The notes beneath the pieces were generated by a model. The model searched no databases, was not told where the DNA came from, and worked only from the letters and a program-made list of their open reading frames with translations. From Poindextera sp036494815 (GTDB lineage: Bacteria; Pseudomonadota; Alphaproteobacteria; Caulobacterales; Caulobacteraceae): a DNA stretch of 64,000 nucleotides. The translations under genes were made by a program, and so were the position numbers. The stretch spans positions 142,865 through 206,864 of the forward strand of contig DASXNV010000033.1 in assembly GCA_036494815.1 (NCBI GenBank). The letters are read 5' to 3'. Shown one piece after another: positions 34,388 to 43,836 of this stretch (positions are counted from its first letter, which is position 1; each line of letters starts with the position of its first letter).

Positions 34388-34933
34388 ATGTCTGAGCCGA
34401 ACGCCCCGGAACCGACCATGGAGGAGATCCTGGCCTCCATCCGCCGGATCATTTCCGAGGACGAGCCGCCGCCGTCCGCCTCTGCATCCGAGGAAGAGCC
34501 CGAGCCCGAGCTGACACCCGGCGCGCCGCCGCCGGTTGTGGAGCAGGAGGATGTGCTGGAACTGACGGATCCGGTCCGTGACCATGGGTCGCCGCTCGAG
34601 ACCATCGGCGATCTGGATATCCTGCCCGCCCACACCCCGGTAGCGCCGGCGCCCATCGCAGCCGCGCCGGTCGCGGCGCCAAGCCCGGCATCTTATGAAT
34701 CGCCATTCGACGAAGAGCCACTGGTGGGCGACCGCGCCGCCGACAGCGCCGCCTCGGCCTTTGGCTCTCTGGCCCATCACGTAACCATGCCGGCTGAGGG
34801 TCGCGTCCTGGAAGATGTGGTCCGGGAACTGCTGCGGCCCATGCTCAAGACCTGGCTCGATACCCACCTGCCGGGCATCGTCCAGGCCAAGGTCGACGAG
34901 GAAGTGGCGCGCATCGCTCGCCGTCGAGTATAA
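34388..34933 (+). CDS. popZ: Polar organising protein PopZ
   Basis: 181 residues, acidic and proline-rich. The conserved N-terminal helix TMEEILASIRRIISEDE (residues 10-26) is the partner-binding part in Caulobacter PopZ. A disordered Pro/Glu linker follows (about 27-135). The C-terminus LEDVVRELLRPMLKTWLDTH and VDEEVARIARRR matches the helical oligomerisation region. PopZ forms polar condensates that anchor ParB/parS and recruit cell-cycle regulators, including SpmX, whose homologue is also encoded in this window. Located just upstream of valS, as in Caulobacter. Confidence 0.95.
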   Translation: MSEPNAPEPTMEEILASIRRIISEDEPPPSASASEEEPEPELTPGAPPPVVEQEDVLELTDPVRDHGSPLETIGDLDILPAHTPVAPAPIAAAPVAAPSPASYESPFDEEPLVGDRAADSAASAFGSLAHHVTMPAEGRVLEDVVRELLRPMLKTWLDTHLPGIVQAKVDEEVARIARRRV

Positions 34934-35130
34934 GGCGGCCCAATTCGGTGGCCTTTGTCGGCCGCCGCCAGCCGCTACGCCCAAAATCCTGTGCATGGCG
35001 GCCGACGCCGAACCGATCGGGATGGAGTTCGCTTGAGCTCGTTTCCGATCGCAATGTTTTAATCCGAGCGCTTTCCCAGCCGACTTAACGGTCCTCTCGG
35101 CGGAAAGCACTCCCGTCGCCCGGTTTCGCC

Positions 35131-37797
35131 ATGCTTGAAAAGACCTTCGATCCGCAATCCGTCGAGCCGCGCCTCTATGCGCAGTGGGAAGAGGCGGGGG
35201 CTTTCGCGCCGACCAGCGATCCGTCGGCTGAGCCGTTTTCGATCGTCATCCCACCGCCCAATGTCACCGGCTCGCTGCATATCGGCCACGCGCTGAACAA
35301 CACCCTGCAGGACGTGCTGACCCGCTTTGAGCGCATGCGCGGCAAGGCCGCCCTGTGGCTGCCCGGCACCGACCATGCCGGCATCGCGACCCAGATGGTG
35401 GTCGAGCGGCAGCTGGCCGCCGAGGGCAATATTTCGCGCCGGGAAATGGGCCGCGAAGCCTTTGTCGCCAAGATTTGGGAGTGGAAGGAAAAATCCTCGG
35501 GCACGATCCAAAACCAGCTGCGCCGCCTGGGCGCCTCCTGCGACTGGTCGCGCGAGCGGTTCACCCTGGACGACGGCCTGTCTGCGGCGGTGCGCAAGGT
35601 GTTCGTGCAACTGCACAAGGAAGGCCTGATCTATCGCGACAAACGACTGGTCAATTGGCAGCCGGATTTGCAGACCGCCGTCTCGGACCTTGAGGTCGAG
35701 AATGTGGAGGTCAACGGCCACATGTGGCGCTTCCGCTATCCTGTGGAAGGGCAGGAGGGGCGCTATGTCGTTGTCGCCACCACCCGGCCGGAGACCATGA
35801 TCGGCGACACCGCCGTGGCCGTGCATCCGGGCGACGAGCGCTATCAGGATCTGGTCGGGCAAAAGGTGTGGCTGCCGCTCACCGGCCGGCTGATCCCGAT
35901 CATCGCCGACGACTATGCCGACCCGGAAAAGGGCACCGGCGCGGTCAAGATCACACCCGCCCACGACTTCAACGACTTCCGCGTCGGCCAACGCCACGGC
36001 CTGGAAGCGATTAACGTCTTCACCCCTGACGCCAAGCTCAACGATGTGGCGCCCGAGTCCTATCGCGGCCTGGATCGGTTCGTGGCCCGCAAGCGCATCG
36101 TCGCCGATATGGACGAACTGGGCCTGCTGGACGGGGTCGACAACCATCGCCTGATGGTGCCCTACGATGAAAAATCCAAGCTGGTGGTCATCGAGCCCTA
36201 TCTGACCGACCAGTGGTACGTGGACGCCGCCACCCTGGCCAAACCGGCTATCGCCGCGGTCGAGAACGGCGACACGGTGTTCGTGCCCAAGAACTGGGAC
36301 AAGACCTATTTCGAGTGGCTGAGGAACATCGAGCCCTGGTGCGTTTCGCGTCAGCTGTGGTGGGGTCATCGCATCCCAGCCTGGTACGGTCCCGATGGCC
36401 ACATCTTCGTCGAGGAAACCGAAACCGAAGCCCTGGCGGCGGCGGCGGCGCATTATGACGCCCCGACGCCCCTGACCCAGGACGAGGATGTGCTCGACAC
36501 CTGGTTCTCCTCCGCCCTGTGGCCGTTTTCGACCATGGGCTGGCCACAGGAGACCGCCGACCTGAAGCGGTTCTATCCGACCCATACCCTGGTCACCGGC
36601 TTCGACATCATCTTCTTCTGGGTCGCCCGGATGATGATGATGGGCCTGCATTTCCAGCATCAGGTTCCCTTCAAGCGCGTGGTCATCAACGCCCTGATCC
36701 GCGACGAGAAGGGTCAGAAGATGTCCAAGACCAAGGGCAACGTCATCGACCCCCTGGAGCTGATCGACGCCTATGGCTGCGACGCCGTGCGCTTCACCAT
36801 GGCCGCCATGTCGGGCCAGGCGCGGGACGTGAGGTTGTCGCGGCAACGGGTTGAAGGCTATCGCAATTTCGGCACCAAGCTGTGGAACGCTTCGCGCTTC
36901 ACCCAGATGAACGAGTGCTATCGCGTCGAGGGTTTCGACCCGGCTGGGGTGAAGGACACCCTTAACCGCTGGATCCGCGGCCAGACCGTCAAGACGGTTC
37001 AGGACGTCACCGTCGCCCTGGAGGCCTGCGCCTTCGATGTGGCCGCGGCGACCATCTATCGTTTCATCTGGAACGTAGTCTGCGACTGGTATGTGGAGCT
37101 GAGCAAGCCGATCCTGAACGGGACCGACGAGGCGGCCAAGGCCGAGACCCGGGCCATGACCGCCTGGACCCTGGATGTCTGCCTGACCCTGCTGCACCCC
37201 TTCAGCCCCTTCATCACCGAGGAGTTGTGGGACAAGCTGGGCCAGGTCGGACCCGCGCGCACCGGCCTTTTGATCACCACCCCCTGGCCGAAACTGCCCG
37301 CCGATTGGATCGACGCCGAGGCCGATGCGGAAATTGACTGGGTGGTGGATCTGGTCACCGAGGTGCGCTCGGTTCGCGCCGAGATGAACGTGCCGCCTGG
37401 CGCGCGTCCGCCCTTGACCTTGGCCGGCGCACAAGGCGCAACGCGCGAGCGCCTGGACCGCCACCTTGATCTGATCCTGACTCTGGCGCGCCTGCAGTCG
37501 GTCACCGAGGTCGAGGCCGCGCCCGCGGGCTCGGTTCCGTTCGTCATCGGCGAGGCCACCGCGGCGCTGTCGATCGCTGAATTCATCGACGTGCGCGCCG
37601 AACAGGCTCGCCTGAAGAAGGAGATCGGCGGCCTCGACGGCGACATCGAGCGCACGGCCAAGAAGCTGGGCAACGTCGATTTCATCGCCCGGGCCAAGGA
37701 GGAGGTGGTGGAGGAAAATCGCGCTCGTCTGGCCGACGCCCAGACCGCCAAGGCCAAGCTTGAAGCCGCCCTGGCGCGGCTCGACACGGTGGGGTGA
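35131..37797 (+). CDS. valS: Valyl-tRNA synthetase
   Basis: 888 residues, the usual length for bacterial ValRS. Class I signatures HIGH at residues 50-53 (PPPNVTGSLHIGHA) and KMSKT near residue 530 (GQKMSKTKGNVIDP). The editing (CP1) domain lies between them (TTRPETMIGDTAVAVHP). The anticodon-binding domain and a C-terminal coiled coil (ARLKKEIGGLDGDIERTAKK) complete it. Charges tRNA-Val in the cytoplasm. Essential single-copy gene. Confidence 0.98.
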   Translation: MLEKTFDPQSVEPRLYAQWEEAGAFAPTSDPSAEPFSIVIPPPNVTGSLHIGHALNNTLQDVLTRFERMRGKAALWLPGTDHAGIATQMVVERQLAAEGNISRREMGREAFVAKIWEWKEKSSGTIQNQLRRLGASCDWSRERFTLDDGLSAAVRKVFVQLHKEGLIYRDKRLVNWQPDLQTAVSDLEVENVEVNGHMWRFRYPVEGQEGRYVVVATTRPETMIGDTAVAVHPGDERYQDLVGQKVWLPLTGRLIPIIADDYADPEKGTGAVKITPAHDFNDFRVGQRHGLEAINVFTPDAKLNDVAPESYRGLDRFVARKRIVADMDELGLLDGVDNHRLMVPYDEKSKLVVIEPYLTDQWYVDAATLAKPAIAAVENGDTVFVPKNWDKTYFEWLRNIEPWCVSRQLWWGHRIPAWYGPDGHIFVEETETEALAAAAAHYDAPTPLTQDEDVLDTWFSSALWPFSTMGWPQETADLKRFYPTHTLVTGFDIIFFWVARMMMMGLHFQHQVPFKRVVINALIRDEKGQKMSKTKGNVIDPLELIDAYGCDAVRFTMAAMSGQARDVRLSRQRVEGYRNFGTKLWNASRFTQMNECYRVEGFDPAGVKDTLNRWIRGQTVKTVQDVTVALEACAFDVAAATIYRFIWNVVCDWYVELSKPILNGTDEAAKAETRAMTAWTLDVCLTLLHPFSPFITEELWDKLGQVGPARTGLLITTPWPKLPADWIDAEADAEIDWVVDLVTEVRSVRAEMNVPPGARPPLTLAGAQGATRERLDRHLDLILTLARLQSVTEVEAAPAGSVPFVIGEATAALSIAEFIDVRAEQARLKKEIGGLDGDIERTAKKLGNVDFIARAKEEVVEENRARLADAQTAKAKLEAALARLDTVG

Positions 37798-37895
37798 TTC
37801 AGGCCGGAGCGGTTTGCATCCAGTCTCAGCTTATGCTTGTTCACCCAGGAAGATGAGCGCGCCTTGAAGGGCGCCGCAGTGCCTGGAGGACCCGC

Positions 37896-39665
37896 ATGAC
37901 TGAAGCCGCCGAACAGACCGCGACCCCCACCGCGGCCAAGCCCGCCTGGCCGGCCATGTCCATCGCTCAGGCCCACGCCATGCTGACCGCGGCCGGTTCG
38001 CCGTTCGAGATGGAGGAGGTCTCCATCCGCGGCGTGGCCACGCGCGTGTGGAAGAACGCCCCGCCGACCCTGCGCGAGGTGCTGCTGGCCGGTCGCGCCC
38101 ACGGCGAGCGCATCTTTCTGGTCTATGAGGACGAACGCGCCAGTTTCGAGGCCTTTTTCCGCGCCTGTTCCGCCTTCGCCCACGAATTGCAGTCCAAGGG
38201 TGTGGGCAAGGGCGACCGGGTCGCCATCGTCATGCGCAACCTGCCTGAATGGCCCGTGGCCTTCTATGCCGCCATCAGCCTCGGGGCCATTGTCACGCCG
38301 CTGAACGCGTGGTGGACCGGGCCGGAGCTGGAATATGGCCTGAGTGACTCGGGCAGCAAGGTGGCCATTGTCGACGCCGAGCGCCTGGAGCGGCTTTGGG
38401 AGCACCTGCCCAACTGTCCCGAACTCAAGACCGTCTATGTCAGCCGTCAGATGGAGGAGGTCAGCCATCCGGGCGTGGTTCGGCTGGAATCGGTTTTGGG
38501 CGGGACCGACGATTGGGCCGCGCTGCCCGACCGGCCTCTGCCCGAGATCGACATCGTCCAGGATGATGACGCCACCATCTTCTACACCTCAGGCACCACG
38601 GGAAAGCCGAAGGGCGCCCTGGCCACCCAACGCAACGTCAATTCCAACATCATGTCGGCCGGTTGCGCCGGCGCTCGGGCCTTTCTGCGCCGCGGCGAGG
38701 CGCCGCCGGCTCCCGATCCCACCGGCCCGCAGCGCGCATCGCTGCTGTCGGTGCCTTTTTTCCACGCCACCGGCTGTTTCGCCGTGCTCAATCCCAGCCT
38801 GTTCGCCGGCGCCAAGCTGGTGATGATGCACAAATGGGATCCAATCCGCGCCTTCGAGATGATCGAGCGCGAGCGGGTGACCATGGCCGGCGGCGTGCCG
38901 ACCATCGCCTGGCAGCTGATCGAGCATCCCGCCCGGGCCAACTACGACCTCTCCTCGCTGGAGAGCGTGGCCTATGGCGGCGCGCCTTCGGCCCCCGAGC
39001 TGGTGCGCAAGATCGTCGAGACCTTCCCCAAGTCGCAGCCCGGCAATGGCTGGGGCATGACTGAAACCTCGGCCACCGCCACCACCCACGGCGCCGAGGA
39101 CTATCAGAATCGCCCCGACAGCTGCGGCCCCGCCGTGCCGGTCACCGACCTGAAGATCATGACCATCGAGGGCGACCGCGAACTGCCCATCGGTGAGGTG
39201 GGCGAGCTGTGGTGCAAGGGGCCGCAGGTGGTGAAGGGCTATTGGAACAAGCCGGAAGCCACGGCCCAGACCTTCGTCGACGGCTGGGTCAAGACCGGCG
39301 ATCTGGCTAGGCTGGACCAGGAAGGCTTCTGCTTCATCATCGACCGGGCCAAGGACATGCTGATCCGGGGCGGCGAGAACATCTACTGCATCGAGGTCGA
39401 GAACGTCCTCTACGACCACCCGGCGGTGATGGACGCAGCCCTGGTCGGCATTCCGCACAAGACCCTGGGCGAGGAGCCTGCCGCGGTCGTCACCCTGAAA
39501 CCGGACGCCGAGGCCACTGAAAGCGAACTGCGCGCCTTCGTCGCCGAGCGCTTGGCCGCGTTCAAGGTGCCAGTCAAGGTGGTGTTCTGGCACGAAACCC
39601 TGCCACGCAACGCCAATGGCAAGATCCTGAAGAACGAACTGAAGAAGCTGTTCGTCGAGGGGTGA
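37896..39665 (+). CDS. AMP-dependent acyl-CoA synthetase (long/medium-chain FadD-like)
   Basis: 589 residues of the ANL family. ATP-binding motif FYTSGTTGKPKGALATQRN near residue 230, GWGMTETSAT near 388, the hinge KTGDLARLDQEGFCFIIDRA and GGENIYCIEVENVL, and the C-terminal lysine in NANGKILKNELKK. Unlike the ligase at the left end it keeps the canonical Pro-Lys-Gly. The N-terminal 50 residues are an extra alanine/proline-rich extension. Activates a fatty or related acid; specific chain length cannot be told. Confidence 0.92.
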   Translation: MTEAAEQTATPTAAKPAWPAMSIAQAHAMLTAAGSPFEMEEVSIRGVATRVWKNAPPTLREVLLAGRAHGERIFLVYEDERASFEAFFRACSAFAHELQSKGVGKGDRVAIVMRNLPEWPVAFYAAISLGAIVTPLNAWWTGPELEYGLSDSGSKVAIVDAERLERLWEHLPNCPELKTVYVSRQMEEVSHPGVVRLESVLGGTDDWAALPDRPLPEIDIVQDDDATIFYTSGTTGKPKGALATQRNVNSNIMSAGCAGARAFLRRGEAPPAPDPTGPQRASLLSVPFFHATGCFAVLNPSLFAGAKLVMMHKWDPIRAFEMIERERVTMAGGVPTIAWQLIEHPARANYDLSSLESVAYGGAPSAPELVRKIVETFPKSQPGNGWGMTETSATATTHGAEDYQNRPDSCGPAVPVTDLKIMTIEGDRELPIGEVGELWCKGPQVVKGYWNKPEATAQTFVDGWVKTGDLARLDQEGFCFIIDRAKDMLIRGGENIYCIEVENVLYDHPAVMDAALVGIPHKTLGEEPAAVVTLKPDAEATESELRAFVAERLAAFKVPVKVVFWHETLPRNANGKILKNELKKLFVEG

Positions 39666-39707
39666 CCGCCTGCCCCATCCCCGCGCTCCGTTGCTATAAA
39701 CCTCGCC

Positions 39708-40439
39708 ATGGATCGCTTGCGCGCCGACCTGTTGCTGGTGGAACTCGGCCTGTTCGAGAGCCGGGCCAAGGCGCGCGCGGCGATCGAGGCCGGCGGGGTC
39801 TCGGCCGACGGCCGCCGCATCGGCAAGCCGTCGGAGCTGGTCACGCGCGGCGCCGAGATCGTCGCTGAGCCGGCCCATCCCTGGGTGGGCCGCGGTGGAT
39901 TGAAACTCGACCACGCCCTGACGATCTGGCCGGTGGCCGTGGCCGGTCGCGTGGTGTTGGACCTGGGCGCTTCTACAGGGGGCTTCACCGAGGTTTGCCT
40001 GGGGCGCGGCGCTGTTCGGGTGTTTGCGGTGGATGTGGGCCACGGACAGCTGCATTCGCGCCTAGCCACCGATCCGCGGGTCATCAATCTGGAAGGCCAG
40101 GACGCCCGCGCCTTGACGTCAGCCGTGATACCGCAAGCGCCAGGCCTGATCGTCTGTGACGCCAGCTTCATCGGTCTGGCCAAGGTCGCGGCGCCGGCGT
40201 TGGGCCTGGCTAAGGCGGGCGCGGATCTGATCGCTCTGGTCAAGCCGCAGTTCGAGGTCGGCCCTGATCGTATCGGCAAGGGCGGCGCGGTTCGCGATCC
40301 CGTGGCCCGGGCCGAGGCCGTTCAACACGTGGCTGATTGGCTGAAATTGGAGGGATGGGCGGTTCGCGCAACTGTCGAAAGCCCGGTCCGTGGCGGCGAC
40401 GGCGCGATCGAGCACTTGATCTGGGCCACCAAAGCTTAG
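39708..40439 (+). CDS. tlyA: TlyA-family rRNA 2'-O-methyltransferase with S4 domain
   Basis: 243 residues. N-terminal S4 RNA-binding domain (LRADLLLVELGLFESRAKAR to GVSADGRRIGKPSE), then HPWVGRGGLKLDHAL, and a SAM-dependent methyltransferase fold with motif I VLDLGASTGGFTEVCL. KPQFEVGPDRIGKGGAVRDP is the family's K/D/K-type active region. In mycobacteria TlyA 2'-O-methylates 16S and 23S rRNA; the bacterial family is often misnamed hemolysin A. Confidence 0.93.
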   Translation: MDRLRADLLLVELGLFESRAKARAAIEAGGVSADGRRIGKPSELVTRGAEIVAEPAHPWVGRGGLKLDHALTIWPVAVAGRVVLDLGASTGGFTEVCLGRGAVRVFAVDVGHGQLHSRLATDPRVINLEGQDARALTSAVIPQAPGLIVCDASFIGLAKVAAPALGLAKAGADLIALVKPQFEVGPDRIGKGGAVRDPVARAEAVQHVADWLKLEGWAVRATVESPVRGGDGAIEHLIWATKA

Positions 40440-40442
40440 CAG

Positions 40443-40477
40443 ACGCCGGTCCGGACCATGCAGGTCTGAACCGGCGC
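40443..40477. terminator. Likely bidirectional terminator hairpin (tlyA / glycine-zipper gene)
   Basis: CGCCGGT (40444-40450) pairs with ACCGGCG (40470-40476), and GGACC with GGTCT around an ATGCA loop. The position between converging stop codons supports a shared terminator; there is no strong T tract. Confidence 0.4.
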
Positions 40478-40484
40478 CACAGTT

Positions 40485-41033
40485 CTAGTTATGGGCGATG
40501 TGATAGCGGCCGTAGCTGTCCTGGCAGGCGCGCTGCGGGTGACGCTCCATGGTGCCGTCCGGGAAGTAGATCCGCACCTCAGCCATGCCGCAAACCGGCG
40601 GCGGGGGCGGTGGCGGAGGCGGCGGAGCATAGCCACCTTGCGGATAGCCATTGTCGCGATCGTAAGCCGGCGGCGGGGGAGGCGGCGGCTGGTCCGCCGC
40701 GGATTGGCAGCCAGAGGTCGACTTGCCGACACCGGCGCCCACGGCTGCGCCGGCCAGGCCGCCAATGATGGCGCCGCCGGTGCGGCCGCCGCCACGGGCG
40801 ACATTGGAGCCGATCACCGCCCCGGCGACGCCGCCGAGCAGACCGCCGGCGACTTCCCGGTTGCCCTGATCCTGCGCGCAGGGATTGTAGTAGGGTTGGG
40901 ATTGCGGCGGCGGCTGATCATAGCCTTGGTCATTGGATTGCGCCGCAGCCATTCCCGGCGCCGCCAGGGTGGTCAAGGCCATGGCTGCGCCGGCGGCGCC
41001 GGTAAGCCATTTGGCGAGGGTGGGATTGGTCAT
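40485..41033 (-). CDS. Glycine-zipper 2TM-type surface/outer-membrane protein
   Basis: 182 residues from the ATG after GGAGCTC. Signal peptide ending AAPGMAAAQS. The central glycine zipper GGLLGGVAGAVIGSNVA and GGAIIGGLAGAAVGAGVG is flanked by polyproline stretches, one of ten prolines. The C-terminal CGMAEVRIYFPDGTMERHPQ is conserved with other 17-kDa-antigen-like proteins. Probably associated with the outer membrane or envelope. Paralogue of the next gene. Confidence 0.8.
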   Translation of the reverse strand: MTNPTLAKWLTGAAGAAMALTTLAAPGMAAAQSNDQGYDQPPPQSQPYYNPCAQDQGNREVAGGLLGGVAGAVIGSNVARGGGRTGGAIIGGLAGAAVGAGVGKSTSGCQSAADQPPPPPPPAYDRDNGYPQGGYAPPPPPPPPPPVCGMAEVRIYFPDGTMERHPQRACQDSYGRYHIAHN

Positions 41034-41078
41034 GGTGAGCTCCAAAGGACAAAATCGGGGCATTTAGGCGACAGCGGC

Positions 41079-41504
41079 TTAGTCGCGGCCGCGCCAGGGA
41101 CGCCACACCCCGTCCGGCGCACGGCAGATTTCAAAGCCGTGACCGTCTTGATTGACCCACCGGCAGTCAGGGTGGCGGTGATAGCCGTAGGGATAGTTTG
41201 TGCAACGAACGTTGCTGCGGGCGATCTGGTTGCCGGCGACCGCGCCGACTGCGCCGCCCACCACCGCGCCGCCCACCTTATGGCCGCGGCCGGCGACCAG
41301 TGAGCCGGCCAGGGCGCCCAGTATGCCGCCCGTAACCGCGCCGCGATTACCGGCCTCATGTTTGGCGTCGCGGCAGGGATCGTAGCGACCGTAGTCGGGG
41401 GCTGGACGCCATGGACCCGGCCCATAGCCTGGTTGGGCGAAAGCGGTGCTAATCGGCGCGCCGGCGATGGCGGCGGTGACGGCGATGGCGAGAAAGGCGC
41501 GCAT
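41079..41504 (-). CDS. Glycine-zipper envelope protein (paralogue of neighbour)
   Basis: 141 residues. Signal peptide FLAIAVTAAIAGAPISTAFA, then GGILGALAGSLVAGRGHKVG and GGAVVGGAVGAVAGNQIARS as the zipper, and a cysteine-bearing tail (RCTNYPYGYHRHPDCRWVNQ). Fewer prolines than its downstream paralogue. Both are transcribed in the same direction with 45 bases between them, suggesting a small operon from tandem duplication and divergence. Confidence 0.8.
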   Translation of the reverse strand: MRAFLAIAVTAAIAGAPISTAFAQPGYGPGPWRPAPDYGRYDPCRDAKHEAGNRGAVTGGILGALAGSLVAGRGHKVGGAVVGGAVGAVAGNQIARSNVRCTNYPYGYHRHPDCRWVNQDGHGFEICRAPDGVWRPWRGRD

Positions 41505-41779
41505 TACGTGTTAGTCCCCTATTCGATGGAACCTATCCATCCACCCTGTCGATAATACGACCTTGACCGATCTAGCCTGAACGAAACTTGAGCCCGCCGT
41601 TCATCTTCGTTCATGTTTGGCCCGGCGCTTCGATGATCGTTCCCGTCGCACGGGCGCGATCCTGCTCCGGTTGAATCATTCTGAGCCGTGAATCTCGCTC
41701 GAAATCAAATATATAGGGCCTGACTCACGTCCGGGGCGACATCGCTTGGGGCGATCGGGCCGCTGGAGACCTATCCCTC

Positions 41780-43033
41780 GTGACCGCATCAACGCCCGCA
41801 GACCTTCGCGATCTGGACATCGAGGCTATCGGCGCTCAGGGCGATGGCCTGGCCGCGGGGCCGATTTTTGCGCCGCTGACCCTGCCTGGCGAGCGGGTCC
41901 GCGCCAAGGTGGCTGGGGATCGCGCCGATATAGAGGCGATCCTATCCGCCAGCCCCGAGCGCGTGACGCCACCCTGTCAGCATTTCGGCGACTGTGGCGG
42001 CTGTGCGCTGCAGCACTGGGCCCCCGAACCCTATCTGGCCTGGAAGGTCGACCACATCCGCACCACCCTGGCGCGCGAGCGGATCGAAACCGAGTTTCTC
42101 GAACCCTTCGCCGCCAAGCCGGGGACTCGCCGGAGGCTGGCCCTGCATGCGCGCCGCGAGGGCGGCCGGGTGAGGCTGGGCTTCAAGGCCCGGCGTTCCT
42201 GGCGGCTGGTGGATATCGAGGTCTGTCCGGTGAGCGATCCGGCCCTGGTCGCGGCTCTGCCCGTGCTACGCAAGCTGGCCAACGCCTTTTTCGAGCATCC
42301 CAAATCCGCCCCGACCCTGCACGTGACTCTGACCCAGACAGGCCTGGACGTGGACGTCACCGGGGTCGAGCGGCGCAGTGGCGGCCTGTCGGCCGATGCG
42401 CGCATGCAGGCGGCCGAGGCGGCGCAGGATGCGGATATCGCCAGGGTCAGCCTGGCCGGGGAGGTGGTCTATCAGGCCCGCCAGCCGGTGGTGCGGGTCG
42501 GAGCGGCCACGGTCGGCCTGCCGCCGGGCTCCTTCCTGCAGGCGACGGTCGAGGCCGAGCGGGCCATGGCGGCCTTCGCCGTGGAGGCCGTGGCGGGCGC
42601 CGGCAGGATCGCCGACCTGTTCTGTGGCGTGGGGACCTTCACCTTCCGCCTGGCTCAGGTCGCGCCCGTCTATGCCGCCGACGCCGCGGCGACATCGATC
42701 CGCGCCCTGACCAGCGCCATCGGTTCGGCCCCGGGCCTGAAGGCCATAACCGCCGAGGCGCGTGATCTGAGCCGACGGCCGCTGCTGGCCATGGAGATGA
42801 AGAAACTGGACGCCGCCGTGTTCGACCCGCCCCGCGCCGGCGCGCTTGAGCAAGCTCACGAACTCGCCCGCTCTAAGGTCGGGACTGTGGTCGGCGTGTC
42901 TTGCAATCCGGCGACTTTCGCCCGGGATGCGCGAGTCCTGGTTGATGGCGGCTTCGTCCTGCGCCAAGTCAAGCCGGTGGACCAGTTCCTGTGGTCGCCG
43001 CATGTGGAGTTGGTCGGTGTGTTTTCGCGGTGA
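41780..43033 (+). CDS. RumA/RlmD-type class I SAM RNA (uracil-5) methyltransferase
   Basis: 417 residues, GTG start. It has the iron-sulfur cysteines of the TrmA/RlmCD family (PCQHFGDCGGCALQHW, near residue 66), then the SAM motif LFCGVGTFTFRLAQ and the catalytic motif GVSCNPATFARDARVL with the nucleophilic cysteine. The N-terminal TRAM-like domain is short. Makes m5U in rRNA (most likely 23S). The following gene overlaps its stop. Confidence 0.92.
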   Translation: MTASTPADLRDLDIEAIGAQGDGLAAGPIFAPLTLPGERVRAKVAGDRADIEAILSASPERVTPPCQHFGDCGGCALQHWAPEPYLAWKVDHIRTTLARERIETEFLEPFAAKPGTRRRLALHARREGGRVRLGFKARRSWRLVDIEVCPVSDPALVAALPVLRKLANAFFEHPKSAPTLHVTLTQTGLDVDVTGVERRSGGLSADARMQAAEAAQDADIARVSLAGEVVYQARQPVVRVGAATVGLPPGSFLQATVEAERAMAAFAVEAVAGAGRIADLFCGVGTFTFRLAQVAPVYAADAAATSIRALTSAIGSAPGLKAITAEARDLSRRPLLAMEMKKLDAAVFDPPRAGALEQAHELARSKVGTVVGVSCNPATFARDARVLVDGGFVLRQVKPVDQFLWSPHVELVGVFSR

Positions 43034-43821
43034 GGGGGAAGAGTAGGGTGAGAGGTTTTTCCATAGTCTTTGGCGTGTTGCTCGCCGTCGTCGCGCCCGC
43101 GGCGAGTGCAGCGCCGATACCGGTCTATGCCTATGACGTGGCGCATACCTATCCCCACGACGATCACGCGTTCACCGAGGGGCTGTTCTATCTGAAGGGC
43201 AACCTGTTCGAGAGCACCGGGGAATTCGGCAATTCCACCATCCGCCGGGTCAATCTGCAGGACGGCGCGGTGCTGCAGACGGTCAAACTGCCCAATGAGT
43301 TGTTCGGCGAGGGCATCGTCAACTGGAAAGATCAGCTGATCAGCGTCACCTGGAAGAACGGGATCGGCTTCAGGCGCGACCTGAAGGATTTTTCCGTGAA
43401 GTCGGAGTTCCACTATTCCGGTGAGGGGTGGGCGCTGACCCAGAACGGCAAGGAGATCATCCTGAGCGACGGATCGCCGAGACTTCATTTTCTCGACCCC
43501 GAGACTCTCCGCGAGAAGCATCACATCGACGTCTCCGCCCATGGCACGCCGATCGAAAATCTGAACGAGCTGGAGTGGGTGGACGGCGAGATCTTCGCCA
43601 ATGTCTGGCAGACCAACTATATCGCTCGCATCGATCCTGTGACCGGCCAGGTGAAGGCCTGGATCGATCTTTCCGGCCTGCCCGAGACCGTCGGCGCTCA
43701 TGATCCGGACAATGTCCTGAACGGCATCGCCTACGACAGCGCAGGTCACCGGCTGTTCGTCACTGGCAAGCGCTGGCCGCATCTTTATGAGATAAAACTG
43801 AAGCGTAAGGGGGCGGGCTGA
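43030..43821 (+). CDS. Secreted glutaminyl-peptide cyclotransferase (beta-propeller type)
   Basis: 263 residues from a GTG that overlaps the previous stop (GTGA); a second GTG at 43048 is possible. A signal peptide (FSIVFGVLLAVVAPAASAA) is followed by the five-bladed propeller of bacterial/plant QCs: FTEGLFYLKGNLFESTGEFG, FGEGIVNWKDQLISVTWKNG, and LNELEWVDGEIFANVWQTNY. The GLFY and NELEW motifs are hallmarks. Acts in the periplasm, converting N-terminal Gln of exported proteins to pyroglutamate. Confidence 0.92.
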   Translation: MRGKSRVRGFSIVFGVLLAVVAPAASAAPIPVYAYDVAHTYPHDDHAFTEGLFYLKGNLFESTGEFGNSTIRRVNLQDGAVLQTVKLPNELFGEGIVNWKDQLISVTWKNGIGFRRDLKDFSVKSEFHYSGEGWALTQNGKEIILSDGSPRLHFLDPETLREKHHIDVSAHGTPIENLNELEWVDGEIFANVWQTNYIARIDPVTGQVKAWIDLSGLPETVGAHDPDNVLNGIAYDSAGHRLFVTGKRWPHLYEIKLKRKGAG

Positions 43822-43836
43822 CACAACGGTTCGACT

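Noticed and set aside
35059..37464. Very long open frame antisense to valS (about 800 codons)
   Set aside because: It mirrors a high-GC essential gene, has no family motif and is a codon-bias artefact.
41608..41626. GTTC-ATCTTC-GTTC near the glycine-zipper and methyltransferase genes as a second SOS box
   Set aside because: The spacing is six bases, not the seven required for the alphaproteobacterial LexA site.
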